64,000 nt of DNA from an uncultured Duncaniella sp. (GCA_910578615.1 CAJTRI010000014.1:28156-92155); one strand, 5' to 3'; shown: positions 1 through 7,148, counted from the first letter of the stretch. Numbers and translations: made by a program. Notes: generated by a model from the letters alone, not told the origin.

Positions 1-55
1 CGGGGAGATTTTTAATAATTTCTTTAAGTTCCGCGATTGTAATTTTTCGTTTCAT
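1..55 (-). CDS. N-terminal fragment of an unknown protein
   Basis: A reverse-strand ATG at 53-55 opens a frame that reads M-K-R-K-I-T-I-A-E-L-K-E-I-I and leaves the window at position 1. It begins 11 nt after the stop of the 81-residue gene upstream, so the two are probably co-transcribed. Only about 18 residues can be seen, which is too few for a family assignment. It is probably the second gene of the leftward operon controlled by the operators at 458-504. Confidence 0.4.
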   Translation of the reverse strand, partial: MKRKITIAELKEIIKNLP

Positions 56-66
56 CGGCTCTGTGT

Positions 67-312
67 TTAGCGTGGGTAAAACGTCACTATCAAGCGGCCT
101 GCCTGTCCTTTGAACCGGGGCGCGTGGTCGAGGCTCTTTAATGCTTTGCGGCTGTAATGCTCGGCGTGCAGATTGCCTACCATTTCGCAAAACTTGGTAA
201 AGCCTACCACTATGCGTTTGCGCTCCTTTGGAAAGGTCAGGCGTATGAGGTAGTCGCGGTTAATCTTTTTCCGCAAATCCTCGACATTCTCGATAGCGTG
301 CTGTTTTGCCAT
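67..312 (-). CDS. Small basic protein of unknown function, first gene of the leftward element operon
   Basis: This 81-residue protein is rich in Lys and Arg, has no membrane segment and no signal peptide, and I do not recognise its family. Its start ATG (310-312) lies about 130 nt downstream of a good reverse promoter at 449-480. It is the first gene on the left arm of a divergent regulatory region, opposite the repressor operon. In temperate elements this position is often taken by a Cro-like, excision or early-control protein. That is only a positional analogy, because I see no clear helix-turn-helix. It is followed 11 nt later by another reverse gene. Confidence 0.5.
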   Translation of the reverse strand: MAKQHAIENVEDLRKKINRDYLIRLTFPKERKRIVVGFTKFCEMVGNLHAEHYSRKALKSLDHAPRFKGQAGRLIVTFYPR

Positions 313-337
313 TGTCTGTTATTTTGTTTGTTATTCC

Positions 338-369
338 TTTGGCGGAAAAGAAAAACTGTCTTATCTTTG
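338..369 (+). promoter_or_regulatory. Forward promoter of the repressor operon
   Basis: TTTG at 338-341 is followed after 20 nt by TATCTTTG at 362-369, a full match to the Bacteroidota housekeeping promoter (TTTG, 19-21 nt, TAnnTTTG). Transcription should start near 375. The first forward gene starts at 521, so the leader is about 145 nt and crosses both palindromic operators. One arm of a 13-bp inverted repeat lies inside the promoter spacer. Confidence 0.65.
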
Positions 370-417
370 CGTTTGGATATATGTGAAGTCTGGCCAAAGA
401 GTCCGACAGTTTTTCTT
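348..417. repeat. 13-bp inverted repeat across the forward promoter
   Basis: AAGAAAAACTGTC at 348-360 is repeated in perfect inverse as GACAGTTTTTCTT at 405-417, with 44 nt between. The left arm fills most of the spacer of the forward promoter and the right arm lies just beyond its expected start point. This suggests a second pair of operator half-sites acting on the repressor operon promoter. A small invertible segment is possible but less likely at this size. Confidence 0.5.
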
Positions 418-448
418 ATGTCCGTTTGTTAGTTTGTTATTTCGATTG

Positions 449-480
449 CAAAGATAATAGATATAAATCTACATCTCCAA
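449..480 (-). promoter_or_regulatory. Reverse promoter of the leftward operon, with operator in its spacer
   Basis: Read on the reverse strand, TTGG (complement of 477-480) is followed after 20 nt by TATCTTTG (complement of 449-456). The spacer 457-476 contains the palindrome at 458-471, so a protein bound there would block this promoter. It drives the genes at 312 and leftward. Confidence 0.6.
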
Positions 481-504
481 CTAAATTTCATAGATTTAAA
501 TCTA
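458..504. promoter_or_regulatory. Paired palindromic operators, probable S24 repressor sites
   Basis: TAGATTTAAATCTA at 491-504 is a perfect 14-bp palindrome. TAGATATAAATCTA at 458-471 matches it at 13 of 14 positions and keeps the inverted TAGAT/ATCTA half-sites. Their centres are 33 bp apart, about three helical turns, which suits cooperative binding on one DNA face. The left copy lies in the spacer of the leftward promoter. The nearest DNA-binding regulator is the S24 repressor at 1092, so it is the likely ligand. This is inferred, not shown. Confidence 0.6.
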
Positions 505-520
505 TTTAACGATTTCGATT

Positions 521-1090
521 ATGCCTTATAAATCGCAATTTAAGATATGCTGCTCTCTCGTTCTGTCAATTGTGTCGATAATTATTTCAATTGTCGCAGC
601 AAGTCGAACATTGCACGAATATTTACGTGTAGATGTAATCAGCCTATTATTAGGAATTATCTCTGCTTTAGCAACGGTCTTAATTGGATGGCAGATATTT
701 GTGCTTATTGATATTAGAAACTACGATTCTAAATTTAGTAAACTTGAAAAACAATTTCACAAAAGCGATTTTGAAATAAGAGGATATTCGAGTCTTGGAT
801 ATGCACATACAAATATTGCGTGGTTGACTGAGGCAAATCGAGAGGATTGGTATATAGAATATGTAAGACATTCCATTTTGGCATTATCTTGTTTTTCAAA
901 ATCGGGAAACATTAAAACTTGCTGGGCTATAGTTAATGAACTAATTGCGAACATAGAAAATGGAAATCCTGAGTATTATAATAGCTTTAAGAACAATAAG
1001 CAAGAATGGCTATTATCTTTAAACGACATAGAACACCCTGAGAAAATTTCGAATTTTAAAGATTTAATAGAATTAATTTCAGCATTTTAA
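521..1090 (+). CDS. Two-helix membrane protein of unknown function
   Basis: This 189-residue protein has two hydrophobic segments near the N terminus (about residues 9-27 and 38-62). A polar C-terminal domain follows that begins with a Lys-rich stretch, so it is probably cytoplasmic. I recognise no family. The gene is very AT-rich, unlike the chromosome to the right. Its stop at 1088-1090 is one base from the repressor start, so the two are almost certainly co-transcribed from the promoter at 338-369. A membrane protein made together with a repressor in the integrated state could serve in exclusion or signalling, but nothing in the sequence proves this. Confidence 0.65.
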   Translation: MPYKSQFKICCSLVLSIVSIIISIVAASRTLHEYLRVDVISLLLGIISALATVLIGWQIFVLIDIRNYDSKFSKLEKQFHKSDFEIRGYSSLGYAHTNIAWLTEANREDWYIEYVRHSILALSCFSKSGNIKTCWAIVNELIANIENGNPEYYNSFKNNKQEWLLSLNDIEHPEKISNFKDLIELISAF

Positions 1091-1091
1091 T

Positions 1092-1724
1092 ATGGCAACA
1101 GTAAAGGACAGAATAGTATCATTTATACAACTTGAAAATTTGACCGTAAGAGGTTTTGAACAACATGCTAATTTGAGCAACGGCGCTGTTTCCAAAATGG
1201 GAAATAGTCCTCGATATGCCATCGTGGAAAAAATTCTGAAAGCCTTCCCTAAAATAAACCGTGATTGGCTACTGACTGGTGAGGGTGAGATGTATGCTGA
1301 GAATGAGCCAAAACCTGAAATAAGCTATGCTGACGGAGTGCCATATTACGATGAGGATTTTTTGCTTGGATTCGAGGAAATAGGCGCCCCAAATAGCGAG
1401 AATCCCGACTTCCTTATTAGGATGCCGGGATATGAAAAGGCTACGTTATGGTGTAATGCTTCCGGTCATTCGATGGAGCCGGAGATTAACAACGGTGACA
1501 TAATAGCCTTACAGCGCGTAGTCGATTTTTCTTTCCTGCCTTTTGGTGACGTTTACGGGTTTATCACAACAAATGGTATGCGCACAATAAAGCGTCTTGG
1601 CCGCAGTTCCAAAGAGGGATATTATCGACTTATCCCTACCAATAAAGAATATGACGAACAAGAAATACCTATCACCAAAATAGCCCTTGTCTATCGCGTC
1701 ATGGGCGCAATGAAAGCGTTTTGA
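1092..1724 (+). CDS. S24-family phage-type repressor (HTH plus LexA/CI-like protease domain)
   Basis: This 210-residue regulator would hold the element's early genes silent. Residues 1-65 form a helix-turn-helix of the type seen in Bacteroidota phage repressors, ending in the usual N-R-D-W-L-L-T-G-E-G motif. Residues 105-205 form an S24 peptidase fold. The likely nucleophile is Ser127 in S-G-H-S-M-E-P and the general base is Lys167 in T-I-K-R-L. I see no obvious Ala-Gly or Cys-Gly cleavage site between the domains, so RecA-stimulated self-cleavage is not assured. Related proteins may respond to an anti-repressor instead. The gene sits between a membrane protein and an exported protein, and its last 28 codons recur at 2324-2410. 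Confidence 0.88.
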   Translation: MATVKDRIVSFIQLENLTVRGFEQHANLSNGAVSKMGNSPRYAIVEKILKAFPKINRDWLLTGEGEMYAENEPKPEISYADGVPYYDEDFLLGFEEIGAPNSENPDFLIRMPGYEKATLWCNASGHSMEPEINNGDIIALQRVVDFSFLPFGDVYGFITTNGMRTIKRLGRSSKEGYYRLIPTNKEYDEQEIPITKIALVYRVMGAMKAF

Positions 1725-1726
1725 TT

Positions 1727-2272
1727 ATGAAAAAATTACTTTTTATTTTAGGCATCGTACTTCCTCTGGTGGCAAACGCACAATGGGTTGTCACGCCGAA
1801 TGGCATTTTGGCCGACTCTATAACCGGCAAGGATTATATGATTATACAGAGAGAAGGCACTGTCACAGATTTGTATAGTGATATATTGAAAAATGTCCAC
1901 CGCGCTTTTGTAAGACCTGACGACGTGGTTTCAACCGTAGAGAATGAAATGATCTCTGTTAGAGGCTACGGTGAAACGTATCTTAAATACGGAGGTATAA
2001 AGCAATGTCTGAGGCCATTGATCTCAGTAAAGATTGAATTTAAAGATAATCGTATGAGAGTGTCGGGAAATTGGGTGAGTGCTCTCAGCGGGAATGCGCT
2101 GTCTGGTATTCCGATTAAAACGGATCCCTACACCTTATTTGTGAAAGGTGGTTGGAAATGCTTTGATAAGAACGGCGGAATCAAAAACGTGAAGAGGTAC
2201 GGAATTTATAATTCGGTAGTCAATGAATTTATTAATAGCATTTTGACTGTCACAGAAGACGACGACTGGTAA
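1727..2272 (+). CDS. Exported protein of unknown function behind the repressor
   Basis: The ATG at 1727 lies 2 nt after the repressor stop and gives a clean Sec signal peptide of about 18 residues ending A-N-A-Q. An upstream TTG in the same frame overlaps the repressor stop and is less likely. The mature part (about 163 residues) has a mixed alpha/beta composition and resembles DUF4468-type exported proteins of Bacteroidota, but I hold that loosely. Co-transcription with a repressor suggests expression in the integrated state, for example as an envelope-acting exclusion or fitness factor. It is flanked by the true repressor tail and by a decayed copy of that tail. Confidence 0.65.
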   Translation: MKKLLFILGIVLPLVANAQWVVTPNGILADSITGKDYMIIQREGTVTDLYSDILKNVHRAFVRPDDVVSTVENEMISVRGYGETYLKYGGIKQCLRPLISVKIEFKDNRMRVSGNWVSALSGNALSGIPIKTDPYTLFVKGGWKCFDKNGGIKNVKRYGIYNSVVNEFINSILTVTEDDDW

Positions 2273-2314
2273 CACAATGGCGTATGCTCTGGTGGCGTCA
2301 TAAACCAATTTAGT

Positions 2315-2410
2315 CCCATGCTCACCAATAAGGAGTATGATGAACGGGAAATACCCAAAGACAAAATATTAATTGTTTGTCGCGCCATGGGTGCGATGAA
2401 ATCATTTTAA
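2315..2410 (+). pseudogene. Remnant of a second S24 repressor gene (C-terminal tail only)
   Basis: From 2324 the frame reads T-N-K-E-Y-D-E-R-E-I-P, goes on to M-G-A-M-K-S-F and stops at 2408-2410. Over these 28 codons, 20 residues match the tail of the repressor encoded at 1638-1724, with no gap. About three quarters of the bases match by hand count. Even the following context is shared: a stop, then TT, then ATGAAAA of a secreted-protein gene. The upstream part of the gene is absent. This is the scar of a duplicated or exchanged repressor-plus-cargo unit. Confidence 0.75.
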
Positions 2411-2412
2411 TT

Positions 2413-2826
2413 ATGAAAAGAATTAGTTTAATTATGGTACTATTGCTGACTATTATGATGCAATCGTGCTCAACCACTACTCAGTCATTAGCAGATGGAA
2501 TTAAGAATCAATTACCAATAGCGGTTCCTGGTATTGGTGAATTAAACTCGGTGTATGCCGAGGGCAATGACCTTGTTTTTGTCACAGACGCATCTGCAAG
2601 ATATTTGAACTATGATATAGTAAGTCGTGAGGACAATAAGAATATGATTGGAGATAATGTTTTAATAATGGTTTCTAAATTAGGAATTATTGATGATTTA
2701 TACTCTACTAAATCCAACATTGTATATCGTTTTGAATGGAATGACGGCAGGAAAATAGACGCAAAATTTTCTAATTCTGAAATATTATCACGAGCAGAAC
2801 GAAATGCACGCCGATTTTCCCGATAA
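2413..2826 (+). CDS. Small lipoprotein of unknown function, last gene of the repressor operon
   Basis: The start chosen is the ATG at 2413, 2 nt after the stop of the repressor remnant. It gives a typical lipoprotein signal: M-K-R, a hydrophobic run, then lipobox M-Q-S-C with Cys19. An in-frame upstream start would lie inside the remnant. The mature protein has about 119 residues, no further membrane segment and no motif I recognise. Temperate phages of other phyla encode small lipoproteins beside the repressor that block superinfecting DNA, and this gene has the same position and architecture. The function remains inference. The terminator at 2909 ends the operon. Confidence 0.7.
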   Translation: MKRISLIMVLLLTIMMQSCSTTTQSLADGIKNQLPIAVPGIGELNSVYAEGNDLVFVTDASARYLNYDIVSREDNKNMIGDNVLIMVSKLGIIDDLYSTKSNIVYRFEWNDGRKIDAKFSNSEILSRAERNARRFSR

Positions 2827-2908
2827 TCATAGTGAATTCCAATTTACAATAATAGATAACAATCAATCATCGGTTCTCCCCCCCCCAAAAAAAACTAATT
2901 TATTTTCT

Positions 2909-2953
2909 GACTGCAACCGCGACACATCCCCCCAAGCGGTTGCAGTCATTTTT
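2909..2953. terminator. Terminator between the lipoprotein and integrase genes
   Basis: GACTGCAACCGC (2909-2920) pairs perfectly with GCGGTTGCAGTC (2936-2947) across a 15-nt loop and is followed by ATTTTTTATA. It lies between two convergent genes and ends the forward operon. On the reverse strand a run of T also follows further on, so it may serve the integrase too. Confidence 0.8.
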
Positions 2954-4221
2954 TATAATTTCAGTTCTGGCAAACTGTTTATGGCCGCTTCTTTAAGGCT
3001 ATCCACGGCGCGTGTGTACTTCTCGGTATGCTTTAGGCTGCTGTGACCTAACAGACTTGCCACCGTCTTTATATTCGCGCCGTTGTTAAGGATGTTAACG
3101 GCAAATGAGTGCCGGGCGCAGTGCCATGTTATGTGCTTGTCGATACCGGCGCGTTTAGTCCAGTGCCGTAACGCTTTCAGGCACATGGTGTGTGACGGCA
3201 GCGGAAATATGAGCGCGTCGCGTTCTCCTTTGCCGATCAGATTTAACAAACCATCATTTAGGGGTATGACTACGCCGCTGGCGTTGCTATGCCCCTTTGT
3301 CTTGGCTTGCTCAAACATTAACCGCCTGTTGGAGTAATCGACATTGGCAAATGTTATGTCTTTGACGTCGCACCAGCGCAGGCCGCAATATAGGCAGAAT
3401 ATAAACGCCCGGCGTATGTCCTTGCTTTCGCCATCGTAATGGGTCGTTATAAGCTGCTGTATCTCATCGATGCTTAACACGTCCTTTTTAAGCGTATTGC
3501 TGTCAATCTTAATGGCTACCCCGGCGCATGGGTTTTTGCGTATTATGTCATCCTCTACCGCAGTTTTGACTATCTTTTTGAAACGCGCATACAGGCTGTG
3601 CGCCCCCTCGCCCTTAAAGCGTCTTTGCAGATATTCGGTAAAGCCTGTGATCATGTCCTTACTAAGCTGCTGCGGCTTTAGCTTTAGTCCGCGTGTGCGC
3701 TTGGCTCTGTCCTTTGCCGCCTTTTCGCGCTGTTCTTTAGTCCAGTCGGGTTTAGGCGTAAACTTATCGTCAGGGTCTATAAGGTAATCGACGAAACAGT
3801 TATAGGCACGTTTGATCTGTCGCTTATCGGCTTTTGTGTATGCTTCATAATACGCCCACATCCATTTTAGAAAATCTACGTCTTTATCCTTTTTGAGCCG
3901 GTAGCCCTCCGCACGTTCTAACAGTTCCTGTCCTCGCTCAAACCGTATGCGTTTGGCTATCTCTAACGTTTCCTTGTTCTGCTGTCGTTCCAGTGGCGTA
4001 CGCGGTGCTTGCCATAAATGCAGCCCCAGTATTTCGTTTCGTCGCTCATTCTTTTGGTAGGTAGTGCCGTTTTTGCTGGTTGCTTCCACCTTGCCGAAAT
4101 AAAACTCCAAATAGAGGCTGTCGCGGCCGTCGGATAAAGCGCGTCCCATGAGCTTCGGGTTGTCTCCGTTATTGCCCTCGATTAAGTAGGTATTATCGGC
4201 TCGATAGTTCTTTTTTGCCAT
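2953..4221 (-). CDS. Tyrosine recombinase (integrase) of the element
   Basis: The 422-residue enzyme catalyses site-specific integration and excision. The N-terminal half holds an arm-binding domain and a SAM-like core-binding domain (about residues 115-225). The catalytic domain follows with the full set: Arg282 (G-L-R-W), Lys near 307-309, His367 and Arg370 (H-C-A-R-H), His393 (L-L-G-H-S) and the nucleophile Tyr402. The start at 4221 (M-A-K-K) is chosen because the promoter at 4251-4281 lies upstream of it. A longer frame from 4296 would begin before that promoter. It is the outermost gene of the element and faces away from the truncated Crp-like gene, as usual for an integrase at its attachment site. 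Confidence 0.93.
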   Translation of the reverse strand: MAKKNYRADNTYLIEGNNGDNPKLMGRALSDGRDSLYLEFYFGKVEATSKNGTTYQKNERRNEILGLHLWQAPRTPLERQQNKETLEIAKRIRFERGQELLERAEGYRLKKDKDVDFLKWMWAYYEAYTKADKRQIKRAYNCFVDYLIDPDDKFTPKPDWTKEQREKAAKDRAKRTRGLKLKPQQLSKDMITGFTEYLQRRFKGEGAHSLYARFKKIVKTAVEDDIIRKNPCAGVAIKIDSNTLKKDVLSIDEIQQLITTHYDGESKDIRRAFIFCLYCGLRWCDVKDITFANVDYSNRRLMFEQAKTKGHSNASGVVIPLNDGLLNLIGKGERDALIFPLPSHTMCLKALRHWTKRAGIDKHITWHCARHSFAVNILNNGANIKTVASLLGHSSLKHTEKYTRAVDSLKEAAINSLPELKL

Positions 4222-4232
4222 TGTTATTTTAC

Positions 4233-4401
4233 TTTGTTTTCCTTTGGTCGCAAAGTTACAAAATAATTCCTCTTTCACAAAGCACGAACAAAGCACTTTC
4301 CGACAAAAGAAAGTAAAATAGGCGAAAATAAAGTTACGATATGTTTAGCTAATAGATTGATACTATGTGAATTTGCTTTCCTTTGCTTTCCTTTGTTTTG
4401 T
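4233..4401. repeat. Repeated TTTGyTTTCC motifs, candidate integrase arm sites
   Basis: The decamer TTTGCTTTCC occurs twice in tandem at 4372-4381 and 4382-4391 and is followed by a degenerate third unit, TTTGTTTTGT. TTTGTTTTCC occurs in the same orientation at 4233-4242. Short direct repeats between a tyrosine integrase and its crossover point are typical arm-type binding sites. The position fits, but binding is inferred. Confidence 0.4.
4251..4281 (-). promoter_or_regulatory. Integrase promoter
   Basis: On the reverse strand TTTG (complement of 4278-4281), 19 nt, then TAACTTTG (complement of 4251-4258). The expected start near 4245 leaves a leader of about 24 nt before the ATG at 4221. This supports the shorter integrase start. 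Confidence 0.6.
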
Positions 4402-4402
4402 G

Positions 4403-4780
4403 GGTTTTGTACCTGTGATCGGTCTCGAATTTGCAGGTGAATTCGTTGCGGATTTCCCATTTTCATTGTTTGGCAAGAAAGCACGAGCCTCCGTAGTGGC
4501 TGAGACGTATTGTGAGATTTACTGCCTATCGACAGCTGTTTTGAGGGAGCGGTTGAAAACTGACCATGAGTTTATGAAAAAGGTTATGATAAGCACCGAG
4601 GCTGTGTTTTCCACCTTATACGACAGATATAAGGATCTATATACAAAAACACCGCAAGAGCGTTACAATGATTTGATCTCCCGACATCCTGACCTTTTTT
4701 GTCTTTTCCCTCTTAAAGATATAGCCTCGTTTCTGAATATAACACAGACCCATCTTAGCCGTTTGCGAAAAAATATCTGA
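4403..4780 (+). pseudogene. Crp/Fnr-family regulator, 5' end lost at the element junction
   Basis: From about 4420 the frame reads F-A-G-E-F-V-A-D-F, matching the middle of the cyclic-nucleotide-binding domain of Bacteroidota Crp/Fnr regulators. It continues through A-R-A-S-V-V-A-E-T and the dimer helix to a C-terminal helix-turn-helix (D-I-A-S-F-L-N-I-T-Q-T-H-L-S-R-L). The final protein would be about 120-137 residues against 190-230 for intact members, with roughly the first 70-80 residues missing. An ATG at 4367 in the same frame precedes only repeat-derived sequence. The missing half presumably lies at the other junction of the element. Confidence 0.75.
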
Positions 4781-4865
4781 ACCTAAATCGCTTTTTAAAC
4801 AAATGTTGAAGCCTGTTGTCTTGACGCGCAGTAATTTCGCGTAATAATAACCGATTCCGGCAAAT

Positions 4866-6953
4866 ATGAAACAGGCTATAATAATCATAATCGTATTGCT
4901 ATGTGCTCTTTGTGCTTTGGCACAGACTGAAATACCTGACAGTATAAAGGCACAAGAGCTTAATGAAGTCGTCGTTGAGGCCCGACTGCAAACTACCTCC
5001 GCGACAGTGTCGACTTTTATCCCTACCTCCAAACAAAAGAACTCCTCGCAGACAGGCACCGACCTGCTTAACAGAATGTCCATTCCACAACTTTCTATCG
5101 GTATGGGTAATTCGGTGAAGACAGTCTCGGGTAGGCCAGTCGATATATTCATTGACTATATCCCTGCAACGGAACAAGATTTAGACGGAATGCGTGTGGT
5201 TGATGTCAAGAAAGTGGAATATTATGATTCACCTGATGACCCGCGTTTCCAGGGCAAGGCCCATGTGATAAATTTTATTATGCAGAAATATGAGTATGGC
5301 GGCTATATAAAAACGTTTGCCAGAGAATTTTTCATTGCAAATTCAGGTGACATTAATCTGTATTCAAAGCTGCAATATAAAAAAATGACATATGATCTTG
5401 CTATTGGCGGATATTATAGGAATGGTAGTCACGACTTCAATAATACGATAGAAACATATCGACTGCCACAGCCAGACGGTTCGGTTAAACAGTTCGAGCG
5501 TTTCTCTACCACTGATGGGGCGAAATCAAGACGGCGTTATTTCTGGCCCACGTTTAAAGCTCTTTATCAGACAGATAAGATTTTGGTAAGCAACACTATC
5601 GGTGCGAATTTCGATAATTATCCGATGGAAAATGCCTTCGGCTCAGTGGTTTTTTCTCCGGCTGATTTTCCGCAGACTGATTTTATCAGTGAAACGAATC
5701 ATCGGGAGAATTATGTCACCTATACAGGCTACTGGAATTTTACATTGCCTCATGGAAATGTTATAAACTTTAACCCATATTATTCATATTCCAATAGCCG
5801 GCAAAACAGTCGTTATGTCGAGGGGGCCACGAAGGAATACTGTAATAATGCGACAGATAATTCGCATAAGGCCACCGGCAACCTTCGGTTTCAACACACA
5901 TTTGGAAAAGGCAGCGATTTGACCGTTTCCGTTTTAGGTATATACACCAACAGTCATACACGATACAATGGTACGACATCGGTTTCAGAAAGACTATCTA
6001 CCTTGCGTATCGGGCCGGGCGTCTCTTATAACTATACTTCTGAAAAAATCAATGGTACTATCGGGCTTGGATTTACATATGACCGTTCAAAATTGGGTGA
6101 TATATCCGAAAAAAACACACAGCCGTGGGCTGATTTTTCGTTGCAATACTCTTTCAACAATAAAAATTCCTTAAACGCGAGTTTCCATTATATGACATCC
6201 ATGCCGTCATTGTCTTATCGAAGTTCTTCAATCATACAGTCCAACCCTTTGATGAGTTATACGGGTAATCCTAATCTTACTCCATACAAAGGATATGATT
6301 TCGGAGTTAGTTACCAGTGGCTGCCTAATAACAAATTTCAATTCTCCGTTTTTGGAACGGCCTTTGTAGCAACCAACCGATTTGCTTATGTATATGAGGC
6401 TTCATCTACCGGCATACTTCGCACAGTCCGACAGCCTATGGGCGATTTCGCGCAAGGATGCTATGGCCTTAATGGCTCAATCAGCCTTCTTGACCGTAAT
6501 TTGCAAATAAGCGGTCAGGTGGTTCATCTGATTGCTAAAAGCGGAGAGCCGTTTGATTGGACTAAATCGCACGTTAATTGGTATCTGCAAGCGTTTTATC
6601 ATCTTGACAAATGGTATTTTGGTGTGCAATATCAATCGGATATCTCTTCGGCAGACGGTTTTGTCAAAGGCACATGGGTTAATTCCAAGAATGCATATAC
6701 GGCTATTGCCGGCTGGGGCAATTCTTCTTGGAGCTTTCAAGGACAGATTGCAAATCCTTTCAGGTGGAATTGGCATTCCGGCTCAACAATCATGAAAAGC
6801 AAAAACTATGATTTTGTACAATCCAACCATAACCCCACTAATCATTGCTATGTTTATTTGTCCGCTACATATACTTTTGGCTTTGGTAAAAAGATAGAAG
6901 TCGGCAACGAAGCGTCTCAACAGTCAGGTGCCGGTAGTGCTATATTGAAATAA
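4866..6953 (+). CDS. Outer-membrane beta-barrel receptor, TonB-dependent-receptor family
   Basis: The protein has 695 residues. Residues 1-19 are a Sec signal peptide ending in A-L-A-Q. A short plug-like region (about 30-140) contains L-N-E-V-V-V-E-A, which resembles the start of TonB-receptor plugs, and V-D-I-F-I-D. The rest shows the alternating aromatic pattern of a barrel, as in the OMP_b-brl_3 group. It lacks the carboxypeptidase-like N-terminal domain common in the family and does not end in an aromatic residue. The ligand is unknown. It has no SusD-like partner, so a glycan-import role is not indicated. It is the first intact chromosomal gene to the right of the element. Confidence 0.75.
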   Translation: MKQAIIIIIVLLCALCALAQTEIPDSIKAQELNEVVVEARLQTTSATVSTFIPTSKQKNSSQTGTDLLNRMSIPQLSIGMGNSVKTVSGRPVDIFIDYIPATEQDLDGMRVVDVKKVEYYDSPDDPRFQGKAHVINFIMQKYEYGGYIKTFAREFFIANSGDINLYSKLQYKKMTYDLAIGGYYRNGSHDFNNTIETYRLPQPDGSVKQFERFSTTDGAKSRRRYFWPTFKALYQTDKILVSNTIGANFDNYPMENAFGSVVFSPADFPQTDFISETNHRENYVTYTGYWNFTLPHGNVINFNPYYSYSNSRQNSRYVEGATKEYCNNATDNSHKATGNLRFQHTFGKGSDLTVSVLGIYTNSHTRYNGTTSVSERLSTLRIGPGVSYNYTSEKINGTIGLGFTYDRSKLGDISEKNTQPWADFSLQYSFNNKNSLNASFHYMTSMPSLSYRSSSIIQSNPLMSYTGNPNLTPYKGYDFGVSYQWLPNNKFQFSVFGTAFVATNRFAYVYEASSTGILRTVRQPMGDFAQGCYGLNGSISLLDRNLQISGQVVHLIAKSGEPFDWTKSHVNWYLQAFYHLDKWYFGVQYQSDISSADGFVKGTWVNSKNAYTAIAGWGNSSWSFQGQIANPFRWNWHSGSTIMKSKNYDFVQSNHNPTNHCYVYLSATYTFGFGKKIEVGNEASQQSGAGSAILK

Positions 6954-7148
6954 TAAAATGGCTTACCGAAACTTCGGCTCAGAATTGGAATTATACATAA
7001 TCAAAACATGTTGGGAAACGTTATTAATTCTCCAATTTTAATATCGTACATGCTAAATTTGAAGCGCGACCGCTTGGTCTCAGATCCGAATGAAACTAAG
7101 TTTCTTACAATCTGGATTTATTTCAAGTAAAATCATTATCTTTACAGA

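Larger units (their letters stand above)
1..4405. mobile_element. Right end of an integrated prophage- or ICE-like element
   Basis: The first 4.4 kb differ from the rest of the window. They are AT-rich and carry a divergent promoter region with palindromic operators, an S24-type repressor, small exported proteins and, last, a complete tyrosine recombinase reading inward. Just beyond the recombinase lies a Crp/Fnr-type gene that has lost its 5' end. This is what integration into that gene would produce. The left end lies outside the window, so size and type (phage, ICE or mobilizable element) cannot be settled. The right boundary is an estimate from where Crp-like protein similarity resumes. 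No structural phage or conjugation gene is visible here. Confidence 0.7.

Noticed and set aside
361..404. An invertible promoter flanked by the 13-bp inverted repeat
   Set aside because: The enclosed segment is only 44 nt. Inverting it does not create a properly spaced promoter on the other strand. Operator half-sites explain the repeat better.
4372..4401. A CRISPR-like repeat array
   Set aside because: Only two or three 10-bp units in direct contact with no spacers, beside an integrase. This is not a CRISPR array, and none was seen elsewhere.
4275..4484. A 69-codon reverse frame across the integrase-Crp junction
   Set aside because: It covers the integrase promoter and repeat region, has no coding character and would overlap two better-supported features.
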